Source: Sanderia malayensis (taxonomy: Eukaryota > Cnidaria > Scyphozoa > Semaeostomeae > Pelagiidae). Taken from it: a DNA stretch of 64,000 bases. The notes below the pieces were generated by a model. That model made no database searches. It saw only the letters and a list, made by a program, of their open reading frames with translations, and was not told where the DNA came from. Below are positions 36,432 to 48,019 of the stretch, one piece after another (position 1 is the first letter of the stretch; every line of letters begins with the position of its first letter). The stretch is from positions 992,001-1,056,000 of the forward strand of contig RQOL01000876.1 in the NCBI GenBank assembly GCA_013076295.1, read 5' to 3'. Both the position numbers and the translations under genes were made by a program.

Positions 36432-38990
36432 GGTTCGCTTATTTCAATGGGTTTTAACGGCGCCCGAGTCAACTTAGAATCATGTTTAATTTGGCTGCAG
36501 CGGGTGCATTTCTGAACAAACTCTTTAATTGAAAAGTCCATGCGAGGCCAGAAAAATCGTTCTTTGGCGCGAAGAATAGTTCGGTTGATACCCATGTGAC
36601 CGGCAGAAGGGCTATTGTGTAGACCAGCAAGGACACGCGGAACAAGACTAGAAGGAATCACTAACTGTTCGCGCGCAAATCCTTGTTTAGATGTTTGAGC
36701 TTTAACCAGCAATCCGTTATTAAAATACAAGCGGTCCAAACAGTCCCAAAAAGGTCGCAATTGTGGGTCGTGGCGCCAAGCAAAGATAGGCGGTTTAGGA
36801 AGGTTTTGTTCCTTTAAAGCTTTTACGATGTTAATGGCCGGGTCACTGTGCTGAGCTGCATATAAATCGATATCAGGTACTAATTGAACTAGACAGGTAA
36901 CAGACGGAATGTTTGACAACGTATCAATTTCGTTAGGCCCAGCTGATGCTGTATGGTTGAGTCGAGAAAGAGCATCAGCATTTTGATTAGACGCCCCAGG
37001 CCGATGTTTGACGGTAAATTGAAATTCCTGCAGGTCCATAATCCAACGGGCAACACGCCCTTTTGGCTCCATCGATTGTAGCCATCTAAGCGCACTATTA
37101 TCTGTCACAATTTCAAACTCGTGGCCTAATAAATAAACACGAAAATGTTTAGCGGCAAAAACTACTGCTAACGCTTCTTTTTCCATTGTGGCGTAATTGC
37201 GTTCGCGCGGAGAAAGCGTGCGACTAGCGTAAGAAATCACGTGCTCACGGCCATGTGTGTCAATTTGCGTGAGTGCGGCACCAAGGCCTACGTCGGAAGC
37301 GTCAGTTTGAAGAACAAAACGCCGTTCAAAATCAGGATATGCTAAAACCGGTGCGGAACACAATAAGATTTTAAGCTGTTCAAATGCGGCTTGATGAAGC
37401 GGTAACCAGGTAAAACGTGCTTGCTTTCTAGTTAAATCGGTAAGTGGCGCAGCAACAGTTGCAAAAGCTGGAATAAAACGCCGGTAATAACCTGCTAAGC
37501 CTAAAAATGAACGCAGTGCTTCTAAAGATTGTGGTGCAGGTAGATCACGAACGGCTTTAATTTTATTGGGATCAGTGTGTACCCCATTACGCGAAACCGT
37601 ATGGCCTAAATATACAACTTCTTTCGCCCCAAACGAACATTTAGAAAGCTTAACACGGACATGATTTTCGCGGAACCGCTGTAGTACCGTTTGTAAACGC
37701 GCGCAGTGTTCAGAAATTGTTTGTGAATAAATGATAACGTCGTCAAAGTAACAAAGGCAAATATCATATGTGAGGCCGGACAGAATTATTCCTACAGCGC
37801 GCGCAAACGTGGCAGGCGCATTTGACAAACCATAGGGCATCCGTAGAAATTCGAACAACCCAGCAGGCGTAATAAAAGCCGTTTTTTTGCGCGCTTCAGG
37901 TGACATTTCCACTTGCCAATAACCGCTGCGCAAATCAAGTGTACTAAAATACGTGTTATTACTTAAAGAATCTAATAAATCATCGACCCGTGGTAATGGG
38001 TGTGCATCGGTTTTAGTGACTAAATTAACTTTGCGATAATCGATACAAAACCGGTATGTGCCATCTTTCCTTTTGACAAGCACAACAGGCGACGCCCAGG
38101 GGCTAGTACTAGGTTGAATGACCTTTTGAGCCAGCATATCAGAAACCTGTTTATCAACTTCTCCGCGATAATGAAAAGGTAAGCGTCTGGGCTGTTGGCG
38201 AATTGGAGGGGCATTTTCAGTGTCGATTTTGTGCGACAAGACCGTGGTATGCCCCAGTTCGTTGGCAAAAACGTCGGAAAATTCGAGCAATACGTTCCGT
38301 ATCTCTGTCTTATGTCTATCACTAAGATCTGAACTAAGTGCGTTATCTAATTCGGCAACAGTTTGTTGATCCAATGAAGGAGACAAACTGGCAGCCACTA
38401 GGTCTTGAGACACTTGTTCAACAGTCGAAACTAATGGCCAAAATTGAGCGATCTTCTCACCTGCATGCAATGTAACATCTACAGTAGATGGATTTAAAAT
38501 ACGCACTGGTATTTTTCTTTGACATGAAAAACTAACTGTGTAGGCTGTATAAAATGCAAGATCTGATGAGTCATTCAGCTTGCCTATCATTCCCAACTGG
38601 TCACTACATTGCTTAGGTACCTGTGCTTCAACTAAACTTTCTGTACGACTGGGTACTAACAAATCCTGGGCCAAGGTCACAAAAACTGGTCCACGCTCGA
38701 CTGATTGCACAAATACTGGTAAACCCTTCCCTGGGGGCGGACTGGCAGATGCAGAAAACCCAGGAGGCGGTTGGCGTGCAGAATCAGACAAAGGAATTAA
38801 CGGAGTACTGCCATGAGATCCAACCAAACAATAAGAATTACCTAGGGTGGCCAATTGCAACAAATTAGAGGTGAGAAAATCCCACCCCAACACGCATTGG
38901 AGAGGTTGAAGCACATTATCGCAAACCATAAATTCCCCAGAATACGACAAACAACTATCCGGAAAGTTAATAGAAATAACTACAGAACCT
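36432..38990 (-). pseudogene. Gypsy pol: protease end, reverse transcriptase, RNase H, integrase zinc finger
   Basis: One long open frame. After the C-terminal part of the aspartic protease (CVLGWDFLTSN) comes the RT, with FCIDYRKVN, FRMPYGLSNAPATF and the catalytic YFDD (CYFDDVIIYS). RNase H (LQTDASDVGLGAAL, TDNSALRWL) follows, then the HHCC integrase finger (from HNSPSAGH to CTRCSQIK). RT would copy the element RNA into cDNA in a cytoplasmic particle. The frame is cut off from protease and gag by the LINE insertion at 38991 and shifts out of frame at about 36435 before the integrase core. Confidence 0.93.
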
Positions 38991-41900
38991 GCATCATCAA
39001 ACATGACAGCATTCTTCCAAGAGTTATCATCTTGCGTGAATAAAGCTTTAGATAAGTACGAAAATGTTATCATTTATGGTGACATAAATATAGACTGGCA
39101 AAATCGTAGGCACCCTGGTTTCGAGCCCAAGAAGATTACTTATAGAAGTTACAAAAAGTTCTCTACTGAAAATTTTCTATCTGATGTAAAAAATGCTAGC
39201 CTCGTATGTTTCTCAGACGATCCAAACTTTTGCTATGAGGATTTAGAAAATAAGTTTCACAAAATCATAGATAAGCATGCCCCCCTGCGAACCAAAACTG
39301 TGAGGGGAAACGACGCACCCTTTATGAATAAAACATGGAGAAAAGAAATATATAACAGATCTCGCCTACAGAAAAAATTCAAGAAAAACCCCTCCAGAGA
39401 AAACGAGCTTAATTTCAAAAAGCAGAGGAATAAATGCGTCTCTCTCAGAAAAAAGCCGATCAAATCTCATTTCAACAAGGTGACGGAAAATGGGTTAATG
39501 ACAAATAAAGATTTCTGGAATCTAGTGAAACCATTCCTGACAAATAAAGGGGGTTTATCAGGGAACGACATTTTGCTTGTAAAGGACGAGAAGATCATTA
39601 CTGATGATCGTGAGCTTGCTGAGACTTTTAACGAACATTACATTAAGGCCCCGTTTACACGGGAACGGATCCGAGTGGATCCGTTCCAAAAAAGGTTACG
39701 ATAGGTGTTTCGTTTACACGGGTACGCATGGATCCGTTCCTCTTTGGGAACGGGATCGTATCTTTTTGGGCACGCTAGAAAAGCGGATCCATTTGGGTCC
39801 GTTCCCGTATCGGTGTCGTGTAAACGCTTGGAACGGAACTAGAACAGGCACGGCACTGAACTGAGGCTATTGCGACTGAGGTTGTGTTATCGCGGGAAGT
39901 CCAAAATATAAGCAGTACAAATGTCTGGGCCTATTGAAAAGCAAGTAATATCAATTTTGTCTCTGATGTTTTCCAATATAGCTTCTTTGTTGTATGTTGT
40001 AATTTTAGTTTGCGAACAACATCGACAGCGATTGAAGTTCATGTTGAACCAAACAACTGGGGCAGGTGAAGGAAGGAAATTCGTGTTCGCCATTTTCTGA
40101 CAGTGTTTTGGTGCAATTGCAAGTAACTAACAACAACAAAACACGCCTTAACTTGAACAACTGCGCATGCTCAACAATTGGATCCGTTCTCGTGTAAACT
40201 CAACAGCTTTTTGAGTCCGTTCCCGTGTAAACGCTATGCAATCGTTCCCATATCGTACCCAAAAGGCACGGACCTTTTGGGTCCGTATCTTTTTCTCTCG
40301 TGTAAACGGGGCCTAATATAGTCGAAAAATCAAGTGGGAAAAAACCACAAAGCTTAGCTGACATATATGAACAAACCAGTGATAGAGACATTGTGAGATT
40401 GATTCTTGAAAAATATGCAAACCATCCTAGTATCTTAGCTATAATCCAAAATCCAAAAAACAATTTTCCAACCTTTTCATTTCGTGCGGTTGAATCGAAT
40501 GAAGTCATGAAGTTTTTAAAAAAGGTAGATAGCAAAAAGTCAACAGGGGAAGATCAAATTCCGCCTAAGCTAGTGCTTTTAGCTTCTCGAGAACTTGCGG
40601 TACCGCTAACAAATGCAATAAATAATAGTTTTAAGAAATGTCAATTTCCAGACAAGGGGAAGCGAGCTGCTGTTACCCCCTTAGACAAGGGTGAGCCAGT
40701 TCGTACCACAGAGAAAAACTTTCGACCTGTCAGCGTCTTAAACGCTTTTTCCAAAATCTATGAAAAAATAATCAAAGAGCAGCTCACTCCTCACCTTGAC
40801 CATTGTCTTTCACAGTTCATAGCGGCGTACAGACATCAGTACAACACACAACATGTCTTAATACGAATGATTGAAGAATTGAGACGTAATCTTGATAAAG
40901 ATAATGTCGTAGGGGCCATTCTTATGGACCTTTCAAAGGCTTTCGACTGTATCCCGCATGATCTCCTGATTGCGAAATTGTCTGCCTATGGTTTTCATGA
41001 GGATGCGCTTGTTTATATTTATTCCTACCTGAAACGAAGACAACAACCGGTGCGAATCAATAACACCTACAGCACTTCCCAACTTGTGATCTCCGGGGTA
41101 CCACAGGGGTCTGTTCTTGGTCCCATTTTATTTAACATATATATTAATGACATTTTTCTCTATATAAAGAAAGCAACTCTGCATAATTACGCAGATGACA
41201 ACACTTTGACAGCTTTTTCAAACTCCTTCCCAAATCTGATTAGAATCTTAGAACAACAATCGAATGTCGCAATCGACTGGTTGGAAAGGAACCAAATGAT
41301 TGCGAACCCAGATAAATTTCATGCCCTACTTGTTAACAAAAGCAAGAACGACACAACTGGAAAAACAATAACCATACATGGGAAGCAGATAAAATCTGAA
41401 AACATAGTAAAACTATTGGGGGTAAAAATTGATCACAACCTAACTTTTGATGAACATATTTCCGATCTGTGCAGAAAAGCCGCTGCACAACTAAATGCAT
41501 TAAAAAGACTTCAGGGTTACATGGGTTTTGATGCCAAAAAGATATTGGTCCAAAGTTTTGTATGTTCGAACTTTAATTACTGCCCTTTAGTATGGCATTT
41601 TTCCTCTGCGAAATCTGTTGAAAAAATTGAGAAGATCCAAGAAAGAGCTCTCAAATTTCTTTTTAACGATACTACAAGCTCGTATGACACCTTACTTTCA
41701 AAAGCAGGAAAAAGCACAATGAGGATCAGCCGTCTCAGAACTCTTTGTATTGAAATTTATAAAACTGTCGCAAAGCTGAATCCCCCTTTTATACAAAACA
41801 TTTTTAAACTAAAACAAACAACAAGGTCAGCAAGGAATCCAAAAGAATTGATTCATCATAGACCAAACCAAGTAACATTTGGCTCGAAAAGTCTCTTGTC

Positions 41901-42033
41901 ATTGGGACCACAAATCTGGAATGCTTTGCCAAAGGAACTTAAAATGGCTGAAAATGTCCAAACTTTCAAGAGACAAATAAAACAGTGGAACGGGCCAGCT
42001 TGTAAATGCCATGCTTGTATTGTATGCGGTTAA
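38991..42033 (+). pseudogene. LINE ORF2 remnant: truncated endonuclease plus reverse transcriptase
   Basis: Open frames at 38991-39646 and 40316-42033 form one protein interrupted by a MITE. The N-terminal piece enters the EEP endonuclease at the GDINID motif, then jumps directly to the linker (KKITYRSYKKF). The C-terminal half of the endonuclease, including the SDH motif, is missing, so there is an internal deletion as well as 5' truncation. The RT has RPVSVLN, the first catalytic Asp in LMDLSKAFD, GVPQGSVLGP and the catalytic YADD (NYADDNTL). The tail has WNALPKELK, common in this group. RT itself has no stops. There is no working endonuclease, so autonomous retrotransposition is not expected. 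Confidence 0.9.
39647..40312. mobile_element. Harbinger-like MITE nested in the LINE
   Basis: Terminal inverted repeats GGCCCCGTTTACACG and CGTGTAAACGGGGCC, with TAA on both sides (39644-39646 and 40313-40315): the 3-bp TWA duplication of PIF/Harbinger. The interior repeats GGATCCGTTCC and GTTTACACGGG motifs in both orientations near each end. There is no transposase. Removing it with one TAA brings the two LINE frames into register. Confidence 0.88.
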
Positions 42034-42194
42034 TTTGTCTCCTCATTCGTAATAAATTATGGTAGTTAAGTAGTTAACTTGAATGAGGATTGTATGTAGT
42101 CATTCAACATAAATGAGGATTGTATGTAGTCATCCCCGCTTGTATTGTATGCGGTTAATTTGTCTCCTCATTCGTAATAAATTATGGTAGTTAA
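42013..42194 (+). repeat. Duplicated segment in the LINE 3' UTR
   Basis: A 57-bp direct repeat (42013-42069 and 42138-42194) that includes the ORF2 stop region in its first copy. Between the copies lie two tandem AATGAGGATTGTATGTAGTC units. Confidence 0.85.
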
Positions 42195-42271
42195 ATATTC
42201 GATTTAGATTAGTTTTTCTGTAAAGCTATTAGAGATATCGAATTAAAATAAGATGACAAACAAGCAAAACA

Positions 42272-43030
42272 AACCTAGCGAATTTAAAGGTTGGCCTGTG
42301 ATCGATATACATTTGTTGGAGGTGTTTCTAAGCGGCGGGCATGGCTGGTTGCGCTGTTTGCAGCCCGCAGCAATTTGCTGGAAAACAGTAAAACTGATGA
42401 TGGATTTCATTGACCCGGTGTCAATGAGAGCAGGTACTAGAACGCCCGAAACTTCACAAAATAACAAGGGTTGGCGAAGGCCTTTAGACTTCGCAGCGGA
42501 AGGGGAAACAGAAGCATCTCCAACTGAAAATACTGAGGGGTGCTGATCGCTCCAACCCATTAGCGAGGCACCCCTTGGTAGTTTAAAGCTACAGACTTAC
42601 GGTCATCGGCTATTACAGGATACGGAGGCGTTGTACGGCGTTGGTTGTTGGCGCATACAGCTGCTGTGTGTCCCCAGCCAGAACAAGCTGAGCAGCGCAT
42701 CGTATTCGTAGTGGGCTGATGGTCTTGACGGCAATTCCGCGCAAAGTGGCCTTCCTGCTGACAACGAAAGCAACGAATGCGGCGTTTTGTCGGTGGTGGC
42801 GGCGGTGAGGTAGGGTCAATTGCTGCCACAAGATCGGTTTGACGGGCGGTCAGTTGTGCCAACAAATCAACCATTTTCGTCATTTGTTGTTGATGTTGTT
42901 CTTGCTGTTGTTGTAGTTGGCCAATCACAGTTGGAGACTCAGCAGCGGAAGATTCATCGAGGCCGGAAGCACATGTTGCGTAGTTCGAATTGCTTGTTGC
43001 ACATGTTGCGTAGTTCGAATCGCAATTCAA
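42272..43030 (-). pseudogene. Gypsy nucleocapsid zinc knuckle and N-terminal protease, split by LINE
   Basis: The first frame (43030-42560) has a Gln-rich stretch and a CCHC zinc knuckle (CFRCQQEGHFARNC), followed by a second Cys/His cluster (CSACSGWGHTAAVC), which packages element RNA. The next frame (42560 downward) starts the aspartic protease with the active-site triad in ALIDTGS and runs until the LINE at 42271. The two frames abut at 42560, which may be a natural gag/pol boundary or a break. A tandem duplication of the TTCGAACTACGCAACATGTG unit lies near 42965-43020. Confidence 0.85.
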
Positions 43031-43069
43031 GCTTTGCCTTCAAGCTTTGAAGGCAAAGCTTGAATTGCG
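43021..43069. repeat. Hairpin, 23-bp perfect arms, 3-nt loop, inside gag
   Basis: 43021-43043 is the exact reverse complement of 43047-43069. It sits where the capsid frame stops and the nucleocapsid frame begins, and looks like a foldback duplication acquired by this copy. Confidence 0.85.
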
Positions 43070-43557
43070 CGATGCCTCTGGGCAAAAGACCCCATTTCGT
43101 CCAACTGCTGTATTGGATTAGATTCCAAAAATTTCATTTTCATGCCGTTAGGCAGGCCTTTCATAAATTGACGCTTCAGCAAAGCATCGAAAGCTGCGTT
43201 CCTTAGATCAGGCTCAGCATCTTTTAGGCAGGCCTTTAATCGCCATAAAAACAACATCGGGTCTTCAGATGCCCGCAGAGTTGAATCCTCGAATACGCGA
43301 TAGTGACGCTCACGATCAACTGGTGGCGAAAAACAGCGCAAAAGACTTGTCGTTAAATGAGAGTACGTGTTTTTTTCATCCTCCCCCAACGATTCAAAAT
43401 ACGTAGCTGCAGGGCCTTGCAGAAATGCCGGCAATTTAGCAAACCGTTTGGCATCTGTGTCCCAACCATTAGCTTGTGCACATCGTGTGAAATGCTTCAA
43501 CCATCCACTAAAATTTCCCTCACTAAAACGCTCGGGAAGAACGTTTGCCATAATCAA
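43027..43557 (-). CDS. Gypsy Gag (capsid part)
   Basis: 176 codons with a Ty3/Gypsy capsid-type fold signature: FSGWLKHFTRCAQANGWD, then LPAFLQGPAATYFESL, and LRASEDPMLFLWRLKACLKDAEPD. It would form the intracellular particle. The frame ends at 43027 inside a 23-bp inverted repeat that separates it from the zinc-knuckle frame, so the original Gag was probably longer and continuous. It starts 25 bp inside the 5' LTR boundary, after the primer-binding region. Confidence 0.8.
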   Translation of the reverse strand: MIMANVLPERFSEGNFSGWLKHFTRCAQANGWDTDAKRFAKLPAFLQGPAATYFESLGEDEKNTYSHLTTSLLRCFSPPVDRERHYRVFEDSTLRASEDPMLFLWRLKACLKDAEPDLRNAAFDALLKRQFMKGLPNGMKMKFLESNPIQQLDEMGSFAQRHRAIQALPSKLEGKA

Positions 43558-43581
43558 GCCAGTTTACTCCTGTCACCAATT

Positions 43582-43895
43582 TGTAACGTGTACGGTGGCA
43601 CAGTAGTATGACACAGATAGAGACGTTCTTCAGCGAGGTCTTACTAATTCAGAATCACACATATATCTAACTATTTTACACACATACAAAGACTATACAT
43701 TGACGGAGTTCTGGCTAGTGTCTGTCGTTACCGGAACACTGAGACAATGCACAAGCTAAGATAAGAACATAAACTGTACATGACGAGAGATACAAACGGA
43801 TTATTGACAGGGAAACAGAGTATAATTAAATAGAAGAAAATCACGCAACATATAACTAGAATGAATGAACAGTCACGTGCTTTATACACGTGACA
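43582..43895 (-). repeat. Gypsy 5' LTR
   Basis: 314 bp, TG...CA termini, paired with 35067-35409. On the - strand it begins TGTCACGTG and should hold the element promoter. The outer CACGTG palindromes recur in both LTRs. Confidence 0.9.
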
Positions 43896-43899
43896 ATAG

Positions 43900-46800
43900 G
43901 TCCATCCATTGCACTTTCCAATGCATTAAAAACGTTTTGGAATTCTTGAATGTGTAATTTTAGTTTCTTCCTCCGTGTCTTGATCTTGTCGATATCTCTT
44001 CGATCGGGATCTGCAACCTGCGTGCATCAATTTCTGTTGGATATTTCTCATGATTTTTCTGCATTTTTTAGGAGGTTTTTGAGTCAGCTAGACAAGTTCT
44101 TCATTACGTTTCAACTTCAGCTTCTAAACTACTTTACTTTCTCTTGTTCTTCTATGAGTAAAAGCAACATTTTCTCAATAGAATAACAACAACGCTCTGC
44201 TATCATATGTCGCAAAATGTACGTGTAGTTTCTTAAACAAATTAATTAATATCAAAGTCAAACCCTGCAAGCTTAAAACTGAGCTCCGGCAAAACTGAAT
44301 AGCTTACTTCTTGGCAAAAAAATTTGCCAATTTCACGTCCTGGACATAAAAAGTACAAGGGTATATTCATGAGCTAATTAAGTGCAGTGTGGAACTAATA
44401 TTATCAAAAATGTTTTACATGTCATATTTTCAGACAATTTTTCGACAGATGCCTTCTTCTAGCCGAGCTAAACTGTAAACAAAACGACCCAAAGATATAT
44501 CTTCCTCATTACTTTGAATAAATGGAAAAAAAACATTGTTTAACTAATTTGTTCAATCAAGGTATCGCAAGACCTCGTTGAAAAGCATAGCATATAAAAC
44601 AGATAGCAGCCCCAAAAGAAAATACATAGGCATGAATCAGTTGGAACCATAAAGGTAGGATATAAGATACACTAGAGTGCGCACTCCTATTGACGCATCG
44701 ATTCCAAAGTTGAAGCATTTTTCGGACATTTTGTTCGAGGCTCGCAGGTGAATTTTACGGTCTGATGCCTTACAATTCAAATGTAAAATACGTGAATATT
44801 ATTATTGCTGAAGATCAAATAAATACTGAAATGTTCCTAAAGTCATTGTCGGTTCAATATATTAAAGTTTTATTTGTGGATCGGGTGAATTACTACTATT
44901 TTAGAAGACCATATTTTGCAGTGCAGTGCTGCCTGAAAACAAGTAGCCTAAGAATTTGGCGATAAAAAGTACGGGCAGTTTGCATTTTACAGTACACCCT
45001 CAAATAGGGTAAATTAGGTATCAATCGATGGGCAATAACCTCCTGAGTACGAATCTGCAATAACAATTGTGGAAGACAGTTCAAAAGTTATGCCCTTTTT
45101 AATCGGGAGCCTAACACCTATCAACGGCAGCTAAAGGTGGGTCGTTTGGTATCTAGGTTATCGTATTTGGGTGTGGTCCGCAAAATGCAACTCTACTTTC
45201 CGAAAACAGTAGTAATACACTCAATCCAGCAATAGAGCTTTAATATGTTAAATCTGAGTCTATGATATTACGAAGGTTCCAATCTTTATTTGAGTCTGAG
45301 CAATTGTAATATTCACGTAATGTTTGTTCAATTTTCGTTCAAGGGTACAGAACGTGAAATTTTCAAATGAGCCTCCAACAAGATGGCGTCCCAACTGTTT
45401 CACCGCGAGGAGCATGGTTTGTACTCTGGTGTTTATTATGTCCTACCTCAATGGCTACAACTAAAATCTTTTGTGCGAGTCACTGCAGAAATTTTCAGGT
45501 ATCACGAGAAAGAGTCTCATGATACCTACGCATCGCCTGGCAACGGGCCCTTCCCTGTGTGCAGCGCATCCATTTCAAATTCCTCTGCCGACTCTGATAT
45601 TAATTGTCTTAGCCTATGTTAAACCACTCATATGGTAAGTTCTCACTAAATCCTTATAGTTCTCATTTTTTATAGACTCGGCAAGTTGTTTGAGCACCAA
45701 CATTTTCAGTGAGTCATTCTCAGCAAATGCAACGTCTTCTCAAAGAACATCACAAAACACCAGTGAGTTTGCTCCTCTTTGTTTCACGCCATATTCTTTT
45801 AAGAATTTTGTTCTATGTTTATTTTCTTTGCGTTTTCCACATTTCATCTGCATTCCTATATTTCAACCAGTTTTTTGGCAACTGCAAGAACCAGCTGTAT
45901 GTTTAGGAAATTTCTTTACCTCATGTTTTTAATTTTTATTATGTCTGGGCTTTTCAAATTAGGCCTTTCCATTTTGTTTTGTGACATTTGCCTCCTTGCT
46001 ATTTTACGTAAAGTTTTCGTCCCCGGGAGACATTCCCAGATGCATGTTCTTTTTCCTTTCCCCAAGGCTTTGCGGTGTCTCCAATTTTACTGCTTGTATC
46101 CAAATCCCTATGCACATTTCACTTGCTGACCCAATTCCAGTTTTTATATTATTAAGATGATGATTATTTAATCGCATATTAATGTTATTATTTCAATTGC
46201 GACGTTTATACTTACGATATTGATTTGTTTTGTGTATGAAATGTATGAACGATCATACTGTACTGTTCATTTTTTGGATTACATGTAGTTTTAATGTTTA
46301 TCCCCCGAAAAAGACCCTTTTCTTTAAATTTACCGATTACATCATGGATTAGCTGCGATTTGATATCGTTGCTATTGTTACGCTAGATGACAGCCTTTTC
46401 GACATTTTTGATTTGTTTAATTACAAGTCTGGAAGTCTTACGAAGTATGGCATTTAACGCTGTGCTTGTTTGTTTCAAACTTAACAATAATCAAATGTCT
46501 AACATGTCGCTGTTCCAATTGCAACCTTTCGCTTGTATCCGTTCTCTAATCACAATAATAGAAATTTCTTCATGTTCATCCATCTTTATCATTCGACCTG
46601 CCCCTCCCCCTGTGACAGAATCCTTTACAAAAAACAACAGAGGTGTCTTCTTCTATGTTATTCAACCGTATTTGGCGTGGCCCCACACGGTTGAACTGCT
46701 TTCAGCGTTGCCAGGATGCAAATGTTTGTAATTGATGTTTTTTTTCCATTTTCGATTAATCCACAGACAAAGTTTGCCTATTCCTGCGTTGTTCCCGTCT

Positions 46801-47370
46801 CACGACTTCGTGATGCGTATTCTTTATTCAGGTTCTTTCATGAGCATTTTTCCTCTTTCCTTTTTTCCTTTTCACTGTTCCCGTCACTTGAGGGCCAAGC
46901 TAAAGACCTTCATGCCCGACTTCATTACTCTCTGCTCTGAGTTCCTGGACTTGACTGTCTTTCATTCTCAAAGTCCATTCTTCTTCTCTTGTCTGCATCA
47001 TTTTTATTCTCGAGCATCATTTACTATTTCTGCATCACAAGTTGAGACAATTTTGCAACGTTCATGGTCAACCCTCACAGCCAGCTGCCCAATTTTGCTT
47101 TGACATAATTGACGATTCCACCTGAATGAAATGTTCTACAAACTACGTAATATTTCCTTATTGTTCCTCATTTGTCGCGGGGAAACTTACACCAACATCT
47201 TGACGTTTCGAACAAATTCCTTTAGAATTTAAGCATGAGAAATCATGGAAATGATCGAAAACAGCATCGCAATCGATGATTGTCAGGGTAGTCAACTCTG
47301 CAATTGGTGCTAGTTTGACTAGACGTTTTTTTAGACGTCTAATAGAAGTGGCCATATTCGCCACGGTCAA
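43900..47370 (-). pseudogene. Decayed, unrecognised coiled-coil-like coding relic
   Basis: No intact gene is present, but on the - strand several stretches look formerly coding in alternating frames. A Met-started 55-codon block at about 47340-47175 (MATSIRRLKKRLVKLAPI...) ends at a GTAAGT donor. Glu/Lys/Gln-rich pieces follow near 47090-46930 (KIGQLAVRVDHERCK; TREEEWTLRMKDSQVQE), 46560 (ERLQLEQRHVRHL), 45770-45620 (ENDSLKMLVLKQLAESIKNE) and 44100-43900 (KKLKLHIQEFQNVFNALES). The last piece runs into the Gypsy insertion and appears to continue on its other side at 35062-34990 (the frame reads into LDANLK). Stops and frame changes are frequent. It could be a spliced gene I cannot assemble, or an old transposon. 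No family is assigned. Confidence 0.3.
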
Positions 47371-48014
47371 AGATGACGCATGGCATTGCCGTTTTTCTTA
47401 CTCTTGGTAGGATTTCACCATGGAAAATAAAGCAGCATTTTTCAGTTCCAATGAGGCTCTCCCTTCTGTTGTCTGCCGGGTTCTAAATGGTATGACTGTA
47501 CAGTTCTCTTCATTGATTTCCTACCCTGATGATGATGGTTTTTTTCCAAAATTTGACCTTCCTCGTGTGTATCACAATAATAATCTGATCAAGCCTCTCC
47601 TTTTTAACGTGAACTATTGATTAAGCATTCCCTCTCTAAAGCCAACTTACTGATTATGAGCCAATGGAAAGTTTGTTTATGAAAACTATGACTCATGGCT
47701 TGCTGGTGCTGATCACCAACTGATACCCCAAGGAAACATGCGTCCTCCGTCAAGAAAGGTTATGATAGAGTTTGTTTTTCAAGCGCGATGCAAGTTTTTT
47801 AAATGTCAAATTTTCTGCTGCTTTGATTGAGCCCTGCCCAGCCTTTCGAATAAGTCCATTTTTGAGCAAGGAGTTTCCATAAACTTATAAATATTTAAAA
47901 TTTGAGAGGAACATCTCCACAAGAAGTGATCCTATTTTTTATTCGGAAAGACCTGTCTTGAAAAACATTTCCCCGTACCTTTTCGTTGCGAATATTGCCT
48001 AATAGACACGCACA
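47371..48014. other. Spacer left of the BEL element
   Basis: A 66-codon frame starts at 47420 (+) in a good ATG context, and more coding-like text follows after a stop, but nothing is recognisable. The 5-bp BEL target site GCTTC lies at 48015-48019. Confidence 0.4.
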
Positions 48015-48019
48015 GCTTC

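Larger units (their letters stand above)
38991..42271 (+). mobile_element. 5'-truncated CR1/jockey-group LINE inserted in Gypsy
   Basis: A non-LTR retrotransposon in the opposite orientation to its Gypsy host. It is flanked by AACCT on both sides (38986-38990 and 42272-42276), a short target duplication, and the Gypsy protease frame would be continuous across the site without it. The element starts inside the endonuclease, ends in an A-rich tail (AATTAAAATAAGATGAC), and contains a MITE. Classification to the CR1/jockey group rests on RT motifs only. Confidence 0.9.
35067..43895 (-). mobile_element. Gypsy-type LTR retrotransposon with nested LINE and MITE
   Basis: LTRs at 35067-35409 and 43582-43895 bound the element. 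The flanking 4-bp direct repeat ATAG (35063-35066 and 43896-43899) is the target duplication. On the - strand the order is 5' LTR, gag, zinc-knuckle nucleocapsid, aspartic protease, RT, RNase H, integrase, polypurine run (35410-35423, seen as C-rich on +), 3' LTR. The 3.3 kb LINE at 38991-42271 splits the protease. Pol carries further breaks, so the element is not autonomous. A primer-binding-site-like TGGTGACAGG lies three bases inside the 5' LTR. It belongs to the same broad family as the edge element at 1-1921. Confidence 0.93.

Noticed and set aside
45383..45622. 79-codon frame with a good ATG context (AAGATGGCG)
   Set aside because: No similarity, no further exons, and embedded in an area of decayed sequence.
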